A stretch of 64,000 nucleotides of DNA, taken from positions 62,001-126,000 of the forward strand of contig CAVQVR010000011.1 of the NCBI GenBank assembly GCA_963717195.1, in the 5' to 3' direction. Positions 18,198-26,536 of the stretch are shown here, one piece after another; positions within the stretch are counted from its first letter, which is position 1, and each line of letters begins with the position of its first letter. The notes beneath the pieces are model-generated. The model worked only from the letters and a program-made list of their open reading frames with translations, was not told the origin of the DNA and did no database searches. The DNA is from JACDAE01 sp963717195 (GTDB lineage Bacteria > Chloroflexota > Ktedonobacteria > Ktedonobacterales > Ktedonobacteraceae). The translations under genes were made by a program, and so were the position numbers.

Positions 18198-18353
18198 GGG
18201 CCTGTGAATTATCGTTTTTCTCCGCGTTTTGGCCCGCTGTGCAGGCCTTTTGGGGTTTTTATGGTGTGTTTTTCGGGCAGAGCCCGAAAAACACACCATA
18301 AAAACCATTTGCGAGCGCCGTAGGCGCGAGGAGAGTGGATAATTCACAAGCCC
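18198..18353. repeat. Cloverleaf-type dispersed palindrome, copy A
   Basis: 156 bp. Outer stem 18198-18213 with 18338-18353 (15 of 16 pairs). Second stem TCTCC 18219-18223 with GGAGA 18330-18334. Arm 1: 18231-18247, GGCCCGC-TGT-GCAGGCC, one mismatch. Arm 2: perfect 25-bp hairpin 18254-18278 with 18282-18306, loop AGA. Arm 3: GCGCC-GTA-GGCGC 18315-18327. The same fold is found at 22314-22470 and 63179-63334. A spurious 88-codon minus-strand ORF covers it. Confidence 0.85.
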
Positions 18354-18542
18354 TGGGCCTCTCTTTTATTTATATTGACATTTACCGATTAATCAGCATA
18401 TTATTTTAATAGTTTGAAATGAGTTTGAACTTCTCACCCCATTAGCAAGCATGCCGATACACACACGTCCTATATTCCTCAGGTGCGAAGAATATATATT
18501 GTCCCTCTATGAAAGAGGGAAGCGGTAAACATGGAGGTACAC

Positions 18543-20690
18543 ATGCATATGCATAAGGGAACGATTTCCCAAAAACAACGACCCTCTCAGAGATGTATCC
18601 CTCACCAAAATCAACAGGCAGGGCAGAAGTGTCCCACACGCTGGTCTGGTTTGGCCCTGCGCACATCAGTACTTGTAACACTCCTCATCTCGGTCTGTGC
18701 CCTCTCGCTGTTTGGTAACAATACTCGTCAGTCAGCTTACGCACTAGCAAATGGTCAGGAGATGACGCCTGTTATGGGCTGGTCAAGCTGGAACGCATAT
18801 TTCACGAACATCAACGCATCTGTGATTGAGGCTGCCGCTAATGCCATGGTTAGCAGTGGAATGAAGGCAGCTGGCTATCAATACGTGAATATTGATGCGG
18901 GCTGGTGGAGCGGTACGCGTGATAGCAGCGGGAATATCACCGTAGATCAGAGCAAGTGGCCGGGCGGGATGCAGGCCCTGGCGAGCTATATACACAGTAA
19001 AGGGCTCAAAGCAGGTATTTATACCGACGCAGGCAAGGATGGATGTGAGGGCACAAATCAGGGAAGCTACGGCCACTATGACCAGGACATGCTGCAATTC
19101 GAGCAATGGGGCTTTGATTATGTCAAAGTTGATTGGTGCGGTGGAGTGAAATTAGGCCTCGATCCAGCGACCCAGTACGCACAGATCCGTGCTTCTATCG
19201 CGAAGGCCACAGTGCAGACGGGGCATCCAATGGCGTTCAGTCTTTGCAGAGTGGGGCGTGTCAGATCCATGGAACTGGGGACCAGCCACTGGAAACTCCT
19301 GGCGTACCTCGAACGATATTAGTTTTAAGCAGGGAAGCGTTGCCTGAGCGATATTCTGAAAAATTTTGATGCTGCAACACTTCATCCAGATGCGCAATCG
19401 CTAGAGAGCTACAACGATCCCGATATGATGGAGGTAGGCGCGTCAGGAATTAGCACGACGGAAAGCCAGGCTCACTTTAGCCTCTGGGCCATTGCTGGAG
19501 CACCCTTGCTCGCGGGCAACACTATTACGACCATGTCGAGCACTACGAAATCTATCCTGACCAATAGCGAAGTGATCGCAGTAGATCAGGATCCTCTTGA
19601 TCTCCAGGCTATCAAGGTCAGTGAGCCATCGATTGGGCTGCAAGTCTGGTCAAAGGTGCTGAATGGTTCGGGGCAACGAGCGGTTGCTCTGCTGAATCGA
19701 ACGGGATCGACCGCAAACATCAAGGTGAATTGGAGCGATATTTCCTTGACAGGAAGTGCCCAGGTGCGTGATCTGTGGGCACATAGCAACCTGGGAAGTT
19801 TCTCTACTAGCTATACCGCCAGTGTCCCCTCACACGGCGTCGTTCTGTTGAAGATCAGTGGCACGGAGCCCGGCGTTGCTAACTATGAGGCGGAAGCTTC
19901 CAGCAATACACTGAGCGGTGGTGCATTGGTGCAGAATTGTGCCAGTTGCTCTGGTGGCAAAGATATCGGACATGTAGGTAATGGTGGTATCTTGCAGTTT
20001 AATAATGTACAGACGAAGCTTCCAGGCCCACAGGTCGTCACAATTTACTATGTCAATGCCGATAGCAGCGCACGGACGGCTACAATTAGCGTGGACGGCA
20101 GACCGGGTATCACCGTTATCTTCCCATCGACGGGAGGGAGTTGGACAAGCCCGATTGTGGGAAGCGTTAAGATCACGGGCTATCTGACGGGAAGAAATAA
20201 CACTATTCAGTTCTCCAATAGTAGTGGATGGGGACCCGATATTGACAGGATCACGGCTCAACTCGGAGGATCGAACTCTGTCTACGGCAATTTTGCCACA
20301 TATGAAGCGGAGTCTTCCAGCAATACGCTGGGAGGTGGCGCGAAAGTACAGAGTTGTAGCGCATGTTCTGGCGGTAAGAACGTAGGCTATATAGGAAAAG
20401 GTGGTACGCTACAGTTCAATAATGTCAGCGTGAGCAGTGCGGGTAGCCACAGGCTGGTTATCTCCTATATCGATGGTGATACATCTACCTTTGGCATTGG
20501 TACATATCGTACCGCCGATATCAGTATCAACGGTGGCTCATCCTTCGCGGTCAGTTTCCCGGCTACTGGCGATTGGAACGAGGTAGTTACGCTGAATTTA
20601 GCGCTCACGCTGAAGGCGGGGAACAATACGATTACCTTCTCTAATGGCTCAGCTTACGCACCAGATATCGACAAAATTGATATCATCTAA
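18543..20690 (+). pseudogene. Frameshifted secreted GH27 alpha-galactosidase with two CBM35-like modules
   Basis: The start at ATG 18543 is chosen because GGAGG lies 5 bases upstream. A signal-anchor or signal peptide (about 35-65) leads into a GH27 barrel with TPVMGWSSWNAYF, NIDAGWW and the nucleophile motif YVKVDWCGG. One extra base at about 19248 (TGC-A-GAG) throws the frame off, and a missing G at about 19346 (GCC-TG-AGC) restores it, so about 99 bases are out of frame and contain a TAG. That stretch, corrected, reads EWGVSDPWNWG and NSWRTSNDIS, which holds the acid/base aspartate. After NDPDMMEVG come the beta domain and two tandem CBM35/CBM6-like modules of about 135 residues, each starting YEAE-SSNTL. 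As read it would be a 259-residue fragment without its acid/base. Paralogue of the gene at 2976. Confidence 0.8.
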
Positions 20691-20722
20691 ATTACGTGTC
20701 GAGCCAGGGGCCAGTCACAAGC

Positions 20723-20761
20723 TTTCAACGGGAGGTTTCCTTCGAAAACCTCCCGTTGAAA
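20723..20761. terminator. Stem-loop terminator after the GH27-CBM35 gene
   Basis: Perfect 16-bp stem TTTCAACGGGAGGTTT / AAACCTCCCGTTGAAA with a 7-base loop containing TTCG, 32 bp after the stop. No T tract follows on the plus strand. Confidence 0.6.
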
Positions 20762-20901
20762 GACCCTCTACCCATCCCACCACCATGTTTCTCCTTATTT
20801 GAACAACATTACGGTAAACCTGGCTCCTACTTTTATCATTATATAGAGCAAAAGGTATTTTTTAAATCAACATACTTGTATTTTTATAATTTACATTCTT
20901 T

Positions 20902-20910
20902 TGCTATAAT
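20902..20910 (+). promoter_or_regulatory. Extended -10 element upstream of the HAMP-like membrane protein gene
   Basis: TGC followed by a perfect TATAAT (20905-20910), with no good -35 at the right distance. It lies 125 bp before the first repeat ATG. Confidence 0.4.
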
Positions 20911-21035
20911 GGAGAGTAACTATGGAGCTGAAACAATTGTGTATATTTTTCCTTTTTGAAGGTCTCGTTAAGTACATATCTTTCGCGCAAAGAAGCTCGG
21001 GCGGAAGGTGGAAGTAGTAAGGAGTGTGTTGTGTT

Positions 21036-21080
21036 ATGGATGGAAGAGTTATGGATGGAAGAGTTATGGATGGAAGAGTT
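21036..21080 (+). repeat. Three tandem 15-bp units, each with a start codon
   Basis: Three perfect copies of ATGGATGGAAGAGTT at 21036-21050, 21051-21065 and 21066-21080. Each encodes MDGRV in the same frame and offers its own ATG, so gain or loss of a unit would change the distance from the ribosome binding site without changing the frame. Confidence 0.9.
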
Positions 21081-22280
21081 TCGGTGACATCTCCTCTTCA
21101 AGAGGGGCGACTATCTGATGAATGGACGCAGTATAAGCCTCCTGAGGCTGTTGAGCGCTCAGGTTTTATCCACTGGTGGTATCGCTTAACAACGCCTGCT
21201 AATCCTCTATCGTTTGCGACCGCCGTTCAGCGTGAGGTGATGCGGCGTACCCGGATTGCCAGTCTACTTCTGTTCTTTTTATTATTGTTACTCGTGATCC
21301 TCGTTTTGCCAGTGGCTATTCTGGCTGGCGCTAAAATCGTTCTCCTGCTCACGTGCCTGTTACTCTCTTTGATTCTGATTGCTATTCTGTTCAACCGTTG
21401 TGGAAGATTTCACATTGCCAGTGCACTGGTGGCGTGTGGTCTTTTCGGCGCGTTCTATGCAAGCATCCTGACAAATTCCGCTGGTCTGACCATCGATTCG
21501 TTGTTGTTATTTAATGGGCCGATAGTTGCTGAACTCTTTATTGCTTCCCTACTCCCAGGTAGTTGGATCTTTCTAGCGGTGCTGGTCAACAGCCTATTTA
21601 TTGTAACGGCTTTTATGATGATACCCGAGACGACCGAACTGGCACAGCTCATGCAAACAAAAGCATACATGGTGATCATGTGCCTCGTTGTCCTGCACGT
21701 GGTTGTCTCTGGAGTAGTCTGGCTCTGGGCCCATAACGCTAACCAGGCTAACGAGCGTGCCGATCAGGCTGAGGAGACCGCTACAATTCAGCGTACGATT
21801 GCCGAACAGGAGCATGCCGTTGCACTACAGAAGCACACGTTGGATAGCAGCATCGGCCAGATTATGGGTACTCATGTTCAGATCGCTAATGGCAATTTCA
21901 CCGCTCGCGTTCCGGTGCAGGAAGTCGCGGCACTTCAGCCACTGGCGATTGCATTGAATAATTTGTTGAATTGCCTTCAACGCTTGCGCCAGGTCGAACA
22001 AGAATTTTTGTCCATCTTGCCACATCTCCAGAGAGGGAAGCAGGCCGAATATGAATTACAGCGTGCAAAAGGTGACCTGGACCTCCTGTTGCATGCTATA
22101 TATGAGAGCCGCCAGTCGAAGCGCTGCATTCGTATCCCACGGGGGGGTACACTACTCGATCCGCTATTTCAAGAGATAAACGGTCAGTATATTTCTCATC
22201 TACCTCCTTGTGGGACAAACACAACAACACAGCTTCCTGCACCTGATCGGCAGTTAAGCGATGAGGTTAGATCCACGTAG
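21036..22280 (+). CDS. Membrane protein with HAMP-like signalling helix
   Basis: About 414 residues. Start taken at ATG 21036, with AAGGAG at 21019-21024; ATGs at 21051 and 21066 in the next two repeat units are equally possible, and an upstream GTG at 21024 is less likely. After a polar N-terminus it has about six membrane helices (about 75-225), then a HAMP-like segment (ANGNFTARVPVQE, about 285) and a coiled coil. No kinase, cyclase or methyl-accepting domain follows, so its output is unclear; it could pass a membrane signal to a partner. No neighbour suggests a pathway. Confidence 0.65.
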   Translation: MDGRVMDGRVMDGRVSVTSPLQEGRLSDEWTQYKPPEAVERSGFIHWWYRLTTPANPLSFATAVQREVMRRTRIASLLLFFLLLLLVILVLPVAILAGAKIVLLLTCLLLSLILIAILFNRCGRFHIASALVACGLFGAFYASILTNSAGLTIDSLLLFNGPIVAELFIASLLPGSWIFLAVLVNSLFIVTAFMMIPETTELAQLMQTKAYMVIMCLVVLHVVVSGVVWLWAHNANQANERADQAEETATIQRTIAEQEHAVALQKHTLDSSIGQIMGTHVQIANGNFTARVPVQEVAALQPLAIALNNLLNCLQRLRQVEQEFLSILPHLQRGKQAEYELQRAKGDLDLLLHAIYESRQSKRCIRIPRGGTLLDPLFQEINGQYISHLPPCGTNTTTQLPAPDRQLSDEVRST

Positions 22281-22313
22281 ACATCCCCATAGGCTTGTAA
22301 ACGGCTGCCCCAC

Positions 22314-22470
22314 GGGCTTGTAAATTATCGTTTTTCTCCGCGTTTTGGCCCGCTGCGCGGGCCATTTTGGTTTTTAATTGTGTGTTTTTCGGGCAGAGCC
22401 CGAAAAACACACAATTAAAAACCTTTTGCGAGCGCCGTAGGCGCGAGGAGAGCGGATAATTCACAAGCCC
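22314..22470. repeat. Cloverleaf-type dispersed palindrome, copy B
   Basis: 157 bp. Outer stem 22314-22329 with 22455-22470 (15 of 16). Arm 1: perfect GGCCCGC-TGC-GCGGGCC at 22347-22363. Arm 2: perfect 26-bp hairpin 22369-22394 with 22398-22423, loop AGA. Arm 3: GCGCC-GTA-GGCGC at 22432-22444. Relative to copy A, ATGG/CCAT in arm 2 is replaced by AATTG/CAATT, changed on both sides so pairing is kept. Confidence 0.88.
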
Positions 22471-22484
22471 TGCCTATCGACCCG

Positions 22485-22513
22485 TTGACAACTGCAATGA
22501 AAAGGTTTAATGT
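22485..22513 (+). promoter_or_regulatory. Probable sigma-70 promoter of the phospholipase D family gene
   Basis: Consensus TTGACA at 22485-22490, a 17-bp spacer and TAATGT at 22508-22513, starting 14 bp outside repeat copy B and 66 bp before the chosen start codon. Confidence 0.65.
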
Positions 22514-22578
22514 AGATCCTGCTAAATATAGAGCGCACTATTTATTGGTATCCTCATTGTAGGTTGGTGATTAGAATT

Positions 22579-24414
22579 ATGCCCAGGCAAGAAGCCTCAT
22601 TTGAGAATTGGAACGCGACTGGCGATATGCCCGTACACCGCGCTCCTCATACCGCCTTTCTGGTTGATGGGCGCATGACCATGCTAAAGATGTGTTGTTC
22701 TTTCTTGCGTGCGAAACGTTCCATCCATATCACGGCGTGGGGACTCAGTCCAGACCTTTTACTGGTACGTGGCAAACACAAACGAGCAGGTGACGACGGA
22801 TCACCAGGGCAGGAAGAATTGCTTGCCTGGCTACGTACACAGGGACTCTCCGATGATGACCTGCATTACTGGCAAAGCGATGAAGAGTTGAGCGTAGCCA
22901 ATGTACTTGCCTGTGCCGTCAGCCATGGCGTCGATGTACGCATTCTGCTCTGGGATACCTATACGCTCCCCTTCCAGCATAGCCCAGCCAAAGTACAGGA
23001 GGCGCTTAAGCCACTCGGTATTCTGTGCTTGCGCGACGATAGCCATATGGGGCTTCTCAATCATCCAATCGAAGCGCATCACCAGAAAACTATTATCGTA
23101 GATGAGCGCCAGGCATTCGTGGGCGGCATCGATATGATGAGAGATAATAATGGCGATTATGATCGTTGGGATACCAAAGGCCACCCTTATGCTACGCCAT
23201 GGCGCATGGGCAGAGACGACAAGATGCCCCATAGCTGGCACGACGTTCACACGCTCTTTGATGGTCCAGCCGTCGCGGATGTTGAGCACAACTTTCGCCA
23301 GCGCTGGAACGCCGTTATTAGATTGCATAAGGACGATGATGCTTTTCTGCTCGCTGAAACCCCAGTCGCATTCTCGCCACCGGAAAGTGAGAGTCCCATT
23401 CGTATTCAAGTGACACGCACCATTCCTAAAGGAATATATGCCTTTGCCCCTGAAGAAGGCATTGCTACTATTTTAGAGTCCTATCAACGTGCCTTTGCGC
23501 GTGCCAGGCACTCCATCTATATCGAAAATCAGTATTTCTGGCGACGCACATTTCTGGGTATCGAAAATCCATCCCTGGGCCTGCCCAATGCTGAAATGGA
23601 GGCGTTGCTGCAATCGCTGGCCGATGCCCTGGCACGTGGTGTCATCGTCACACTCCTCCTTCCCGACAATCCTAACGTAGGACGCAACTTCACCGATGAC
23701 GGTCTGAAATATTTATGGGAACTCGCACCTGGTGCCGTCGCCTCGGGTGCTCTCCAGGCTTACACGCTCGGTTCATCGATTTTCCAGGTGGATCGTGCAC
23801 TCTATCGCCCAATTTATGTACATGCTAAAGTCGCTATCGTTGACGATCTCTGGGTCACCGTTGGCTCTGCTAACCTCAACAATCGTGGTATGTGCGATGA
23901 TAGCGAGTTAAACGTCTCCATTCTACAGTCCGATATTGCTCAGGCTTTGCGCGTGGTACTCATGGCCGAGCACCTTGGATTATGTTCCGAAGATACGCTT
24001 TTTCGCATCATCGAAGCTGCTGGACAGGCAGATTTCGCATCCAGCGAGCCGCAGAAGCGCTCCATTTTTATGCCTTCACTCAGGCGCTGGTCGCGTCTCG
24101 GCCTCGGGATTAGTAGTGAGCGATTAGATACAACCATTCCTACATTGTATGCAAAGCATATGCAAGGCGATCTGGGCGAACAATGGGCTCTACTACAATC
24201 CCAACTGGGTGATCCCTTCAAGGCCATAGCGCTCTTCGCAAAGCAAGCAAAAGATAATTTTCTTGCTATTAAAGAACGCCGTCCTCTGCAAGGACACCTT
24301 TTACCCTACATCCCCTACGAGCTTGCCGATGAATATGGCATCTCCGTTCACGCCGTTAACGGTTGGCTCGATACGTTGCCTGATACGCTCTCAGAACCGG
24401 TGCGTGAGGTTTAA
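22579..24414 (+). CDS. Phospholipase D family protein (two HKD motifs)
   Basis: 611 residues from ATG 22579 (GGTG 9 bases upstream; TTG 22564 and GTG 22567 are in frame). Two catalytic motifs are visible: HHQKTIIVDERQAFVGGID near residue 165 and HAKVAIVDDLWVTVGSANLNN near residue 415, both with His, Lys and Asp intact. The spacing and the SIYIENQYFW segment fit the bacterial PLD/transphosphatidylase group. It would hydrolyse phosphodiester bonds of phospholipids or exchange head groups. There is no signal peptide, unlike secreted PLDs, so it may act on the inner membrane face. A helical extension of about 130 residues follows the second HKD. Monocistronic, with its own promoter. Confidence 0.9.
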   Translation: MPRQEASFENWNATGDMPVHRAPHTAFLVDGRMTMLKMCCSFLRAKRSIHITAWGLSPDLLLVRGKHKRAGDDGSPGQEELLAWLRTQGLSDDDLHYWQSDEELSVANVLACAVSHGVDVRILLWDTYTLPFQHSPAKVQEALKPLGILCLRDDSHMGLLNHPIEAHHQKTIIVDERQAFVGGIDMMRDNNGDYDRWDTKGHPYATPWRMGRDDKMPHSWHDVHTLFDGPAVADVEHNFRQRWNAVIRLHKDDDAFLLAETPVAFSPPESESPIRIQVTRTIPKGIYAFAPEEGIATILESYQRAFARARHSIYIENQYFWRRTFLGIENPSLGLPNAEMEALLQSLADALARGVIVTLLLPDNPNVGRNFTDDGLKYLWELAPGAVASGALQAYTLGSSIFQVDRALYRPIYVHAKVAIVDDLWVTVGSANLNNRGMCDDSELNVSILQSDIAQALRVVLMAEHLGLCSEDTLFRIIEAAGQADFASSEPQKRSIFMPSLRRWSRLGLGISSERLDTTIPTLYAKHMQGDLGEQWALLQSQLGDPFKAIALFAKQAKDNFLAIKERRPLQGHLLPYIPYELADEYGISVHAVNGWLDTLPDTLSEPVREV

Positions 24415-24623
24415 CGGTACCGGAAAGTATTCATGCCTTGGAAGTGAGGGAGCAGCTCATTTTTGCGAAGGAGCTCAATAGTTAAGGTAGAGATAGAGAT
24501 CCAAAATGGAGAGGCGCCCAGTATCATCTCCAGAGAGTGATACAATAGCATCGTACATGGACAGTCACTCCTGTCCCATCAGACATTATTTGCGCGTTTC
24601 TTTCCCTCGGAGGCTTCAAAATC

Positions 24624-25880
24624 ATGCTCAATTCAGAGATCGTCCGCTCACACTTCCCATCATTAAATTCTGAAACTCTCTTTTTCGATAACCCTGGCGG
24701 TACACAGGTAACGCGAGAAGTCATAGAACGCATGCAGCACTACTACCTGCATAGCAATGCCAATCATGGCGGTGCATTCCGCACCAGTAGCGCATCCGAT
24801 GCGATAGTGTGGGAAGCGAGGCAGGCAATGGCCGATTTTCTGAATGCCGCACGACCCGAAGAGATCGTCTTTGGACAGAACATGACGAGCCTGACACTGC
24901 ATATTAGCCGCAGCCTTGCACGCATACTTCATTCCGGCGATGAGATCGTGGTAACGCGCCTGGATCACGATGCCAATATCGCACCCTGGCTGCTGATCGC
25001 CGAAGATCGCGGCTGCCAGATACGCTGGGTCGATATTCATCCTGAAGATTGCACGCTCGATATGGAAGACATGGAACGGCAGATAACAGAACGCACAAAG
25101 ATCGTTGCAGTCGGCTATGCCTCAAATGCAGTTGGCACGGTCAACGCCGTACAACACATCGTGCAACTGGCCCATCGCGTCGGCGCACTATGCTTTATCG
25201 ATGCGGTACAGCATGCACCCCATAAACCCATCGATGTACAGGAGTTGGACTGCGATCTCCTGGCCTGCTCGGCGTACAAATTCTTTGGCCCACATACCGG
25301 CATCCTTTATGGAAAGTATGAGTTGCTGGATCGCTTAAAGGCATACAAGGTGCGCCCCGCGGGGAATCTGCCACCAGATAAGTTTGAAACGGGTACCCAG
25401 AGCTTTGAGTCAATTGCAGGCATACTCGGTGTATTAGAATATCTCGCGGATTTAGGAAAAACATATGGCACTGAGTTCGCAGGACACTATCAGGAGCGTT
25501 TCAGTGGACGAAAGCGAGAACTTAAACAGGCAATGGCGGCAATTGAAGCATACGAGGTTGGCATCAGTAAAGCGCTACTGGCAGGATTGAGCTCTGTGCC
25601 AGGGTTGCATCTATGGGGCATTACCGATCCAGAGCGTATACAGCAACGCGTCCCGACCTTTTCCTTTAGCTTGCAGGGCTGGCATCCACGAGCCGTTGCA
25701 GAAGAACTGGCTAAAGACGGAATCAACGTCTGGGATGGCAATTTCTATGCATTGGCCGTGCTTGAACGTCTGGAGCTTGAGGAGCAAGGTGGCATCGTGC
25801 GTGTAGGAGCTGTTCACTATAATACCATGAACGAAGTTGATAAATTGGTGCAGACACTACAAAGGATTGTACACAAATGA
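24624..25880 (+). CDS. Class V aminotransferase (cysteine desulfurase-like, PLP-dependent)
   Basis: 418 residues; ATG 24624 with TCGGAGG 10 bases before. The fold is of the SufS/CsdA type: FDNPGGTQVTREV near residue 17, the catalytic PLP lysine in CSAYKFFGPHTGILYGK (about 220), and a FETGTQSFE segment near 255. The C-terminal part has FSFSLQGWHPRAVAEEL. A clear catalytic cysteine loop is not evident, so the substrate may be something other than cysteine. No Suf or Isc scaffold genes are near, so a role in iron-sulfur assembly is not supported. The stop overlaps the GNAT start (ATGA), so the two are translationally coupled. Confidence 0.88.
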   Translation: MLNSEIVRSHFPSLNSETLFFDNPGGTQVTREVIERMQHYYLHSNANHGGAFRTSSASDAIVWEARQAMADFLNAARPEEIVFGQNMTSLTLHISRSLARILHSGDEIVVTRLDHDANIAPWLLIAEDRGCQIRWVDIHPEDCTLDMEDMERQITERTKIVAVGYASNAVGTVNAVQHIVQLAHRVGALCFIDAVQHAPHKPIDVQELDCDLLACSAYKFFGPHTGILYGKYELLDRLKAYKVRPAGNLPPDKFETGTQSFESIAGILGVLEYLADLGKTYGTEFAGHYQERFSGRKRELKQAMAAIEAYEVGISKALLAGLSSVPGLHLWGITDPERIQQRVPTFSFSLQGWHPRAVAEELAKDGINVWDGNFYALAVLERLELEEQGGIVRVGAVHYNTMNEVDKLVQTLQRIVHK

Positions 25881-26536
25881 ATACTACTATTCGGGCGATT
25901 GAGCACAATAGGGAGCAATTTCTTGACCTTCTACTGCTGGCCGATCCTTCTGAAAAGATGGTTAAACAGTATATAGCAAGCGGTCATCTCTTTGCTCTCT
26001 TTGAGAATGGTGAGGTATACGGGGTTATTCACCTCGTTCCACAAACAAATGATATTATGGAAATCAAAAATGTTGCGGTGAAAGAGGATATTCAAGGGCG
26101 CGGCTATGGGAAAAAGCTGGTGCAGTACGCCCTTAAGTTCTGTCAACAGCAGCAGTATCAAAAGGTTGTGGTTGGTACAGGTAACTCTAGCATTAACAAT
26201 CTGGCTTTTTATCAGAAAGCGGGTTTCAGGTTCCTGTCGGTTCTGCGCGATTACTTTACAGATCATTATCAAGAGCCCATTTTTGAGAATAGGATTCAAT
26301 GTCGGGATATGATCATTCTTGAGGCAGATTTAGCCATAATAAGCTCTTCCATTCCAATCGTAGGGCTTATAAATGGCACCCCTACGATTGGAATGGACAC
26401 GGTATCAATAAGAGACATTCCTATGAACCAAGCGCCTCCAACAACAGATCACCTTCTTCGGGCGAGATGCGTCCCTCGGCAATCATACGCAAAATGGCTT
26501 CACGTTCCTGGTCCAGATTCGCGGGTTTTCCTGTAG
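25877..26536 (+). CDS. GNAT-family N-acetyltransferase with a repeat-derived C-terminal extension
   Basis: 219 residues as read. The GNAT core is residues 1-153: beta strands, the acetyl-CoA loop VKEDIQGRGYGKKLV (about 70) and NNLAFYQKAGFRFLS (about 108). This is the normal full length of the family. The frame then runs into the 50-bp palindrome at 26348-26397, which encodes SSSIPIVGLINGTPTIG, and continues antisense through 116 bp of the convergent gene at 26421. The last 60 or so residues look accidental, and the original stop was probably lost when the palindrome arrived. ATGA overlap with the upstream aminotransferase gene implies a two-gene unit. Confidence 0.85.
   Translation: MNTTIRAIEHNREQFLDLLLLADPSEKMVKQYIASGHLFALFENGEVYGVIHLVPQTNDIMEIKNVAVKEDIQGRGYGKKLVQYALKFCQQQQYQKVVVGTGNSSINNLAFYQKAGFRFLSVLRDYFTDHYQEPIFENRIQCRDMIILEADLAIISSSIPIVGLINGTPTIGMDTVSIRDIPMNQAPPTTDHLLRARCVPRQSYAKWLHVPGPDSRVFL
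26348..26397. repeat. 18-bp palindrome with GCTTATAAAT core, GTAGGGGCG family
   Basis: Arms 26348-26365 and 26380-26397 (TCCATTCCAATCGTAGGG / CCCTACGATTGGAATGGA), perfect, 14-base loop. The loop and right arm contain GCTTATAAATGGCACCCCTAC, close to the left arm of the palindrome at 12739. It interrupts the end of the acetyltransferase gene. Confidence 0.85.

Noticed and set aside
18081..18347. Paralogous 88- and 65-codon ORFs at 18081-18347 and 22267-22464 on the minus strand
   Set aside because: Both are translations of the cloverleaf repeat itself; similarity is due to the DNA repeat and not to a protein family.
24415..24623. Riboswitch or structured leader before the class V aminotransferase gene
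   Set aside because: I could not draw any known aptamer core or a long stem; only a TACAAT-like -10 at about 24540 is seen.
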